Shown here: positions 60,869-64,000 of the stretch, piece after piece | How the letters are laid out: every line of letters begins with the position of its first letter | Numbering within the stretch: the stretch's first letter is position 1 | From: CALJFL01 sp039964455 | GTDB lineage: Bacteria > Pseudomonadota > Gammaproteobacteria > Pseudomonadales > Halieaceae | Direction: 5' to 3' | DNA: 64,000 nucleotides | NCBI GenBank assembly: GCA_039964455.1 | Contig: JBDVXK010000003.1 | Coordinates: forward strand, 53,684-117,683 | Position numbers and translations under genes: made by a program | The notes under the pieces: generated by a model | The model's database searches: none | Told to the model about the DNA's origin: nothing | What the model saw: only the letters and a program-made list of their open reading frames with translations

Positions 60869-61672
60869 TCAGTACAGCCAAATCCCATAGAGTAAAACCG
60901 CCAGAAAAATGCGGTAATAGACAAAAGGCATGAGTCCAACGCGATCCAGCAGGCGCAAAAATACAGCAATGCAAAGATAGGCGGTAATGCCGGCGACAAG
61001 CGCTGCACCGGACAACAGAGCCCAGTCTACCGCTACCCCACTGTGACTAAGCTGCCACGCTTTCAGCAAACCCGCTCCGGCAATAACCGGAATCGACAGC
61101 AGAAACGAAAAACGCGCCGCTGACTGTCGATCCAGGTCCAGCAACAGCGCCGCGGTGATAGTAACGCCGGAACGCGACACCCCGGGAACGGGAGCCAGGG
61201 CCTGCGCAATGCCTATCATTAGTGCTATAGGCAGTGTCACCATCCTGTAGCCTGTGCGGGAGGAGGTGTAACGATCGGCGTAGCCCAATAGCAAACCGAA
61301 GACCAGGGTCGTGGTGGCGATGACCGGCAGGTTACGTAAATCGCTTTCAATAAAGGAACCACCGACTACGCCTACTACCGCTACCGGTACGGTCGCAGCA
61401 GCCAGAAAGCCGACCATGCGGCTATGCTCATTAACTTGTCTCTCTGCCAGTGCCCGTGAGCAACCCGTCGCGAGCGTAAAAAGGTCACTCCGATAATAAA
61501 AAAGCACCGCAGTCAGGGTACCCACATGCACGGCAACGTCGAAGGCAAGCCCCTGGTCAGGCCAGGACAGGACCAGTGACGGAATCACCAGGTGTGCGGA
61601 GCTGGAAATTGGCAGGAATTCCGTCAAACCCTGCAGCACGGCCAACAGGCTGGCCTGTAACCAGTCAATCAT
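60869..61672 (-). CDS. uppP: Undecaprenyl-diphosphate phosphatase
   Basis: A 267-residue BacA/UppP membrane enzyme that recycles the undecaprenyl carrier used for peptidoglycan. Motifs GLTEFLPISSSAHL near the N terminus and LAPVPGVSRSGVTI in the middle are the active-site signatures. About eight hydrophobic segments are present. It overlaps the end of tsaB by 8 bases. Confidence 0.95.
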   Translation of the reverse strand: MIDWLQASLLAVLQGLTEFLPISSSAHLVIPSLVLSWPDQGLAFDVAVHVGTLTAVLFYYRSDLFTLATGCSRALAERQVNEHSRMVGFLAAATVPVAVVGVVGGSFIESDLRNLPVIATTTLVFGLLLGYADRYTSSRTGYRMVTLPIALMIGIAQALAPVPGVSRSGVTITAALLLDLDRQSAARFSFLLSIPVIAGAGLLKAWQLSHSGVAVDWALLSGAALVAGITAYLCIAVFLRLLDRVGLMPFVYYRIFLAVLLYGIWLY

Positions 61673-62384
61673 TGGACTTGCCCTGCTCCGCGAGTTTCTT
61701 CCAGCTTATTTCATCACGCACATAGACCGGTGAAACAGCGTGTGCTTCCTGCAACCGACCCTCGGCGATCTCAGCCTGGGCTAGTGCAAACATATCCTGT
61801 GCGTGCGGGAGCAGTTCGGCGTTCGCTTGCCTGACTTTCTCTCTCAACGCTGGCGGCAACTGATCCATATAACGACAACCATCGCCCACTGCCTGTAGCT
61901 CCGATTCGCCAAACACTCTCGTCATGTCCTCTGGCCTGCAGACCTCGGGCCCATACTGCATTACTGGCGTGGCACCAGTGACATCAAACAGAGCCCAATA
62001 GAGTTCGCCTATTCTGGCATCGAGAAGACTGAGTACGGGAAGCTGCCGATTAACGGCTCCAGTGCGCACGGCGGTCACGACCTGCGTGGCCAATGTAGAC
62101 ACAGGAATCGCCGGCAAACCATTACTAAAAGCAAGCCCCTGCACAGCACTCGCAGCGATTCTCAGACCGGTGAAAGAGCCAGGGCCGGCGCCATATACAA
62201 TCGCGTCTATGCCCTGGGCACGAAGGTCACCGCTACCCAGTAGCTCCTGCAGCAGTACCTGCAATCGCTGATTATGACGCCTTGGTATCACTTCGAAACG
62301 TTCGCTGATCTCGCCGGCACGCAACAGCGCAACCGAGCAAGCGTCAGTTGCCGTATCTATAGCGAGTAGATTATCCATGGCCAT
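61665..62384 (-). CDS. tsaB: tRNA threonylcarbamoyladenosine biosynthesis protein TsaB
   Basis: A 239-residue TsaB. NLLAIDTATDACSVALL at the start, YGAGPGSFTGLRIAASAVQGLA in the middle, and VLSLLDARIGELYWALF are diagnostic. It is the partner of TsaD in adding threonylcarbamoyl to A37 of tRNAs reading ANN codons. Two ATGs (62384 and 62378) are possible starts. It overlaps uppP by 8 bases and is divergent from mobA. Confidence 0.94.
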   Translation of the reverse strand: MAMDNLLAIDTATDACSVALLRAGEISERFEVIPRRHNQRLQVLLQELLGSGDLRAQGIDAIVYGAGPGSFTGLRIAASAVQGLAFSNGLPAIPVSTLATQVVTAVRTGAVNRQLPVLSLLDARIGELYWALFDVTGATPVMQYGPEVCRPEDMTRVFGESELQAVGDGCRYMDQLPPALREKVRQANAELLPHAQDMFALAQAEIAEGRLQEAHAVSPVYVRDEISWKKLAEQGKSND

Positions 62385-62506
62385 TCTACTGTGAGCGATG
62401 AAGCCGCTTGCGGTCCTTACTGTTATTTGATTCAGTGACTACCTTACAAGCGAATTATCACACAGTGGACGACCCACAGACACCACCAAGGGCGCAAATT
62501 GCCAAG

Positions 62507-63103
62507 ATGCAAAATTCTCCGCAAGCACCAAATACCTACAAGTCGCTGATCACTGGATTGATACTGGCTGGTGGGCAGGGTCGACGTGCCGGTGGGCGCG
62601 ACAAAGGGCTATTGCCATGGCACGGGAAACCACTGGTTGCACATACCGTGGAGAGAGTAAGTCCGCAGGTAAAAAAGCTGTTAATCAGCTGTAATAGAAA
62701 CCAGCAAGACTATGGCAACTTGGCAACCAGAACCGTCAGTGATCTCAGAGAAGGCTACCAGGGTCCACTCGCCGGACTGGAGTCCGCTATCAAGTACATC
62801 GATACCGACTACGTGCTGCTTGTCGCCTGTGACTTACCGGAAGTCCCGGAGGACCTTGGCGGTCGCCTGATTCAGGGGCTTAAAGAAAATAACGCGCAAG
62901 ACTGCAATGTTTGTGTGGCCTGGGACGGTCAAAGGGAACAATACCTGTGCGCTTTGATTCGACGCAAGGCGCTGTATTCGCTGGCAGGGTTTCTCGACAG
63001 TGGCGGCCGGGCTGTCAAGCATTGGTATAGCGAACAGGGCTACACGCTAGCCGACTTCTCTGAAGCCGAGAACAGTTTTCAGAACATTAACCAGCCGGGA
63101 TAA
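62507..63103 (+). CDS. mobA: Molybdenum cofactor guanylyltransferase
   Basis: A 198-residue MobA. ITGLILAGGQGRRAGGRDKG is the nucleotide-binding signature, LVACDLPEVP the metal-binding aspartate region, and GGRAVKHWY near the end is usual. It links GMP to molybdopterin to form the bis-MGD cofactor. The frame is open 33 codons further upstream, but the ATG at 62507 gives the normal family length. Confidence 0.92.
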   Translation: MQNSPQAPNTYKSLITGLILAGGQGRRAGGRDKGLLPWHGKPLVAHTVERVSPQVKKLLISCNRNQQDYGNLATRTVSDLREGYQGPLAGLESAIKYIDTDYVLLVACDLPEVPEDLGGRLIQGLKENNAQDCNVCVAWDGQREQYLCALIRRKALYSLAGFLDSGGRAVKHWYSEQGYTLADFSEAENSFQNINQPG

Positions 63104-63107
63104 AAAA

Positions 63108-63137
63108 ATCCCCTGCAGGGAAAACCCTACAGGGGAT
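63108..63137 (-). terminator. Rho-independent terminator of the AlgP-like gene
   Basis: The hairpin ATCCCCTGCAGGG / CCCTACAGGGGAT (13-base arms, one mismatch, AAAA loop) is followed on the minus strand by seven T. It ends the histone-H1-like transcript and can also stop mobA from the other side, though less well. Confidence 0.85.
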
Positions 63138-63156
63138 CTTTATGCTTCGCCTGAGC

Positions 63157-64000
63157 CTACTTCTTACGGGCTTTACGCTTTGATTTTGCTTTAGCCTTGG
63201 GCTTCGCTTTGGCCTTGGGCTTCGCTTTGGCCTTGGGCTTCGCTTTGGCCTTGGGCTTCGCTTTAGCCTTGGGCTTCGCTTTAGCCTTGGGCTTTGCTTT
63301 TGCTTTGGGCTTCGCTTTTGCCTTGGGCTTCGCTTTGGCCTTGGGCTTCGACTTTGCTTTGGCCTTGGACTTTGCCTTTGGCTTTGGCTTCGCTTTCGAC
63401 TTACTTGCCTTTTTAGCCGCGGCTGACGCGCGCCTGGCCGCAGCCTTCAACTTGGCTTCAGCTTTCTTTTCAGCTGCCTTCACTTTCGCAGCAACTTTCT
63501 TCTCTGCCGCTTTCACCTTGGCTTCCAGGCGTTTTTCCAGTGCTGCAAGCTTCTTGGCATCAGCTTTGGCTCGTGCCTTGGCCCATTTCTCAGCCTGTGC
63601 AGCCAGCGCCTTCGCCTTTTCGATCTCAGCTTTGGCAGCAAGCTCGGCCTTCTTGGCTAACAACTTTTCTTTGGCTGCCAACTTAGCCGCTTTCAATTTG
63701 GCAGCATCAGCAACATCGTTCGCTCGCTTGGCCGCAGCGGCCATACGCTCGCGCATAGCTTTTACGCGCGCAGAAGATTTCGCTGCCGCAGCGGAGGCCG
63801 CCTTCGCGACACGCTTATCAGCAGCTTTCTTGGATCTAGCTGCAGATTTCTTGGCAGAAACTGCCTTCTTGCGCGCTTTTTCCAATGCTTTCTTCTCGGC
63901 CTCTACACCCTTACGAAGCTTATCGAGAATTTCGTTCGCTTTTTTAACCGCGGGGGACACTGGTGCAGATGCGGTTTTTTTAGCTGCCGCCTTACGCTTG
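63157..64000 (-). CDS. AlgP / histone H1-like lysine-alanine-rich protein, C-terminal part
   Basis: The reading frame is open to the right edge, so the true start lies outside the window; 280 codons before the stop are visible. The protein is almost wholly Lys, Ala and Pro. About residues 1-180 of the visible part are an alanine-lysine helix of heptad type (KAAEKKVAAKVKAAEKKAEA), then a KPKAKA repeat tail, ending KSKRKARKK. Such proteins (AlgP/AlgR3, Hc1-like) bind DNA non-specifically and affect nucleoid structure or gene expression. A strong terminator follows. Confidence 0.82.
   Translation of the reverse strand, partial: KRKAAAKKTASAPVSPAVKKANEILDKLRKGVEAEKKALEKARKKAVSAKKSAARSKKAADKRVAKAASAAAAKSSARVKAMRERMAAAAKRANDVADAAKLKAAKLAAKEKLLAKKAELAAKAEIEKAKALAAQAEKWAKARAKADAKKLAALEKRLEAKVKAAEKKVAAKVKAAEKKAEAKLKAAARRASAAAKKASKSKAKPKPKAKSKAKAKSKPKAKAKPKAKAKPKAKAKPKAKAKPKAKAKPKAKAKPKAKAKPKAKAKPKAKAKSKRKARKK
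63195..63360 (-). repeat. 18-bp tandem coding repeat (KPKAKA)
   Basis: About nine near-identical copies of an 18-bp unit (plus strand CCTTGGGCTTCGCTTTGG), each coding for KPKAKA. Variants occur at the third codon position. The array is in frame and gives the C-terminal tail of the AlgP-like protein. It could change length by slippage or recombination without changing frame. Confidence 0.85.

Noticed and set aside
63195..63360. CRISPR-like or non-coding satellite array
   Set aside because: Units are contiguous without unique spacers and keep a lysine-alanine-proline reading frame to a normal stop.

Overview
The window looks like a chromosomal segment of a marine-type gammaproteobacterium. Support comes from housekeeping genes of that group (long-form purC, pldA, apeB, an AlgP-like lysine/alanine-rich protein, a queuosine-tRNA mannosyltransferase), moderate-to-high GC by eye, and a lipid-degrading repertoire (fused fatty acyl-CoA reductase, wax ester synthase, DUF1329 and DUF3604 proteins, TonB receptors, many short-chain dehydrogenases) of the kind found in Halieaceae and Marinobacter-like bacteria. 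The family-level placement is inference. I see no rRNA, tRNA, insertion sequence, phage gene or CRISPR array. No stretch over 300 bases lacks a gene.

1-8 kb: the start of a peptide-transporter lipoprotein and an acyl-CoA synthetase point left. Divergent from them is a tight seven-gene operon: DUF1445 protein, pxpA, pxpB, pxpC, DUF4392 D-glutamate cyclase, D-amino-acid transaminase and alanine racemase. Together these could carry an amino group from alanine through D-alanine and D-glutamate to 5-oxoproline and back to glutamate.

8-21.5 kb: a lipid and envelope section with a wax ester synthase, DUF1329 and DUF3604 proteins, TauE-type permease, purC, outer-membrane phospholipase A, truncated hemoglobin, DUF3313 lipoprotein, a TonB receptor and a 661-residue fatty acyl-CoA reductase. 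The reductase and the wax ester synthase would together make wax esters.

21.5-55.7 kb: a large catabolic island. It holds three carotenoid-cleavage-type oxygenases, a protein whose C-terminal half resembles the plant beta-carotene isomerase DWARF27 (DUF4033), a TonB receptor, three Rieske oxygenase alpha subunits, two acyl-CoA ligases, two acyl-CoA dehydrogenases, an enoyl-CoA hydratase relative, an SCP2-type thiolase with its DUF35 partner, a dienelactone hydrolase, many SDRs and one TetR regulator. Four copies of an 18-bp palindrome AAWCAG-N6-CTGWTT, plus a fifth with one mismatch, lie in promoter regions here. Most overlap the -35 element of a shared promoter form, TTGTTT-N17-TAnnnT with a TGC extension. 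This looks like one regulon under the local TetR protein. The best reading is uptake, isomerisation, cleavage and beta-oxidation-like breakdown of a carotenoid, apocarotenoid or similar conjugated compound; the substrate itself is not shown by the sequence.

55.7-64 kb: ordinary housekeeping genes (trpS, queuosine-tRNA mannosyltransferase, apeB, a 3-hydroxyisobutyrate-dehydrogenase-type enzyme, a second TetR, uppP, tsaB, mobA), ending in a truncated histone-H1/AlgP-like gene with 18-bp coding repeats.
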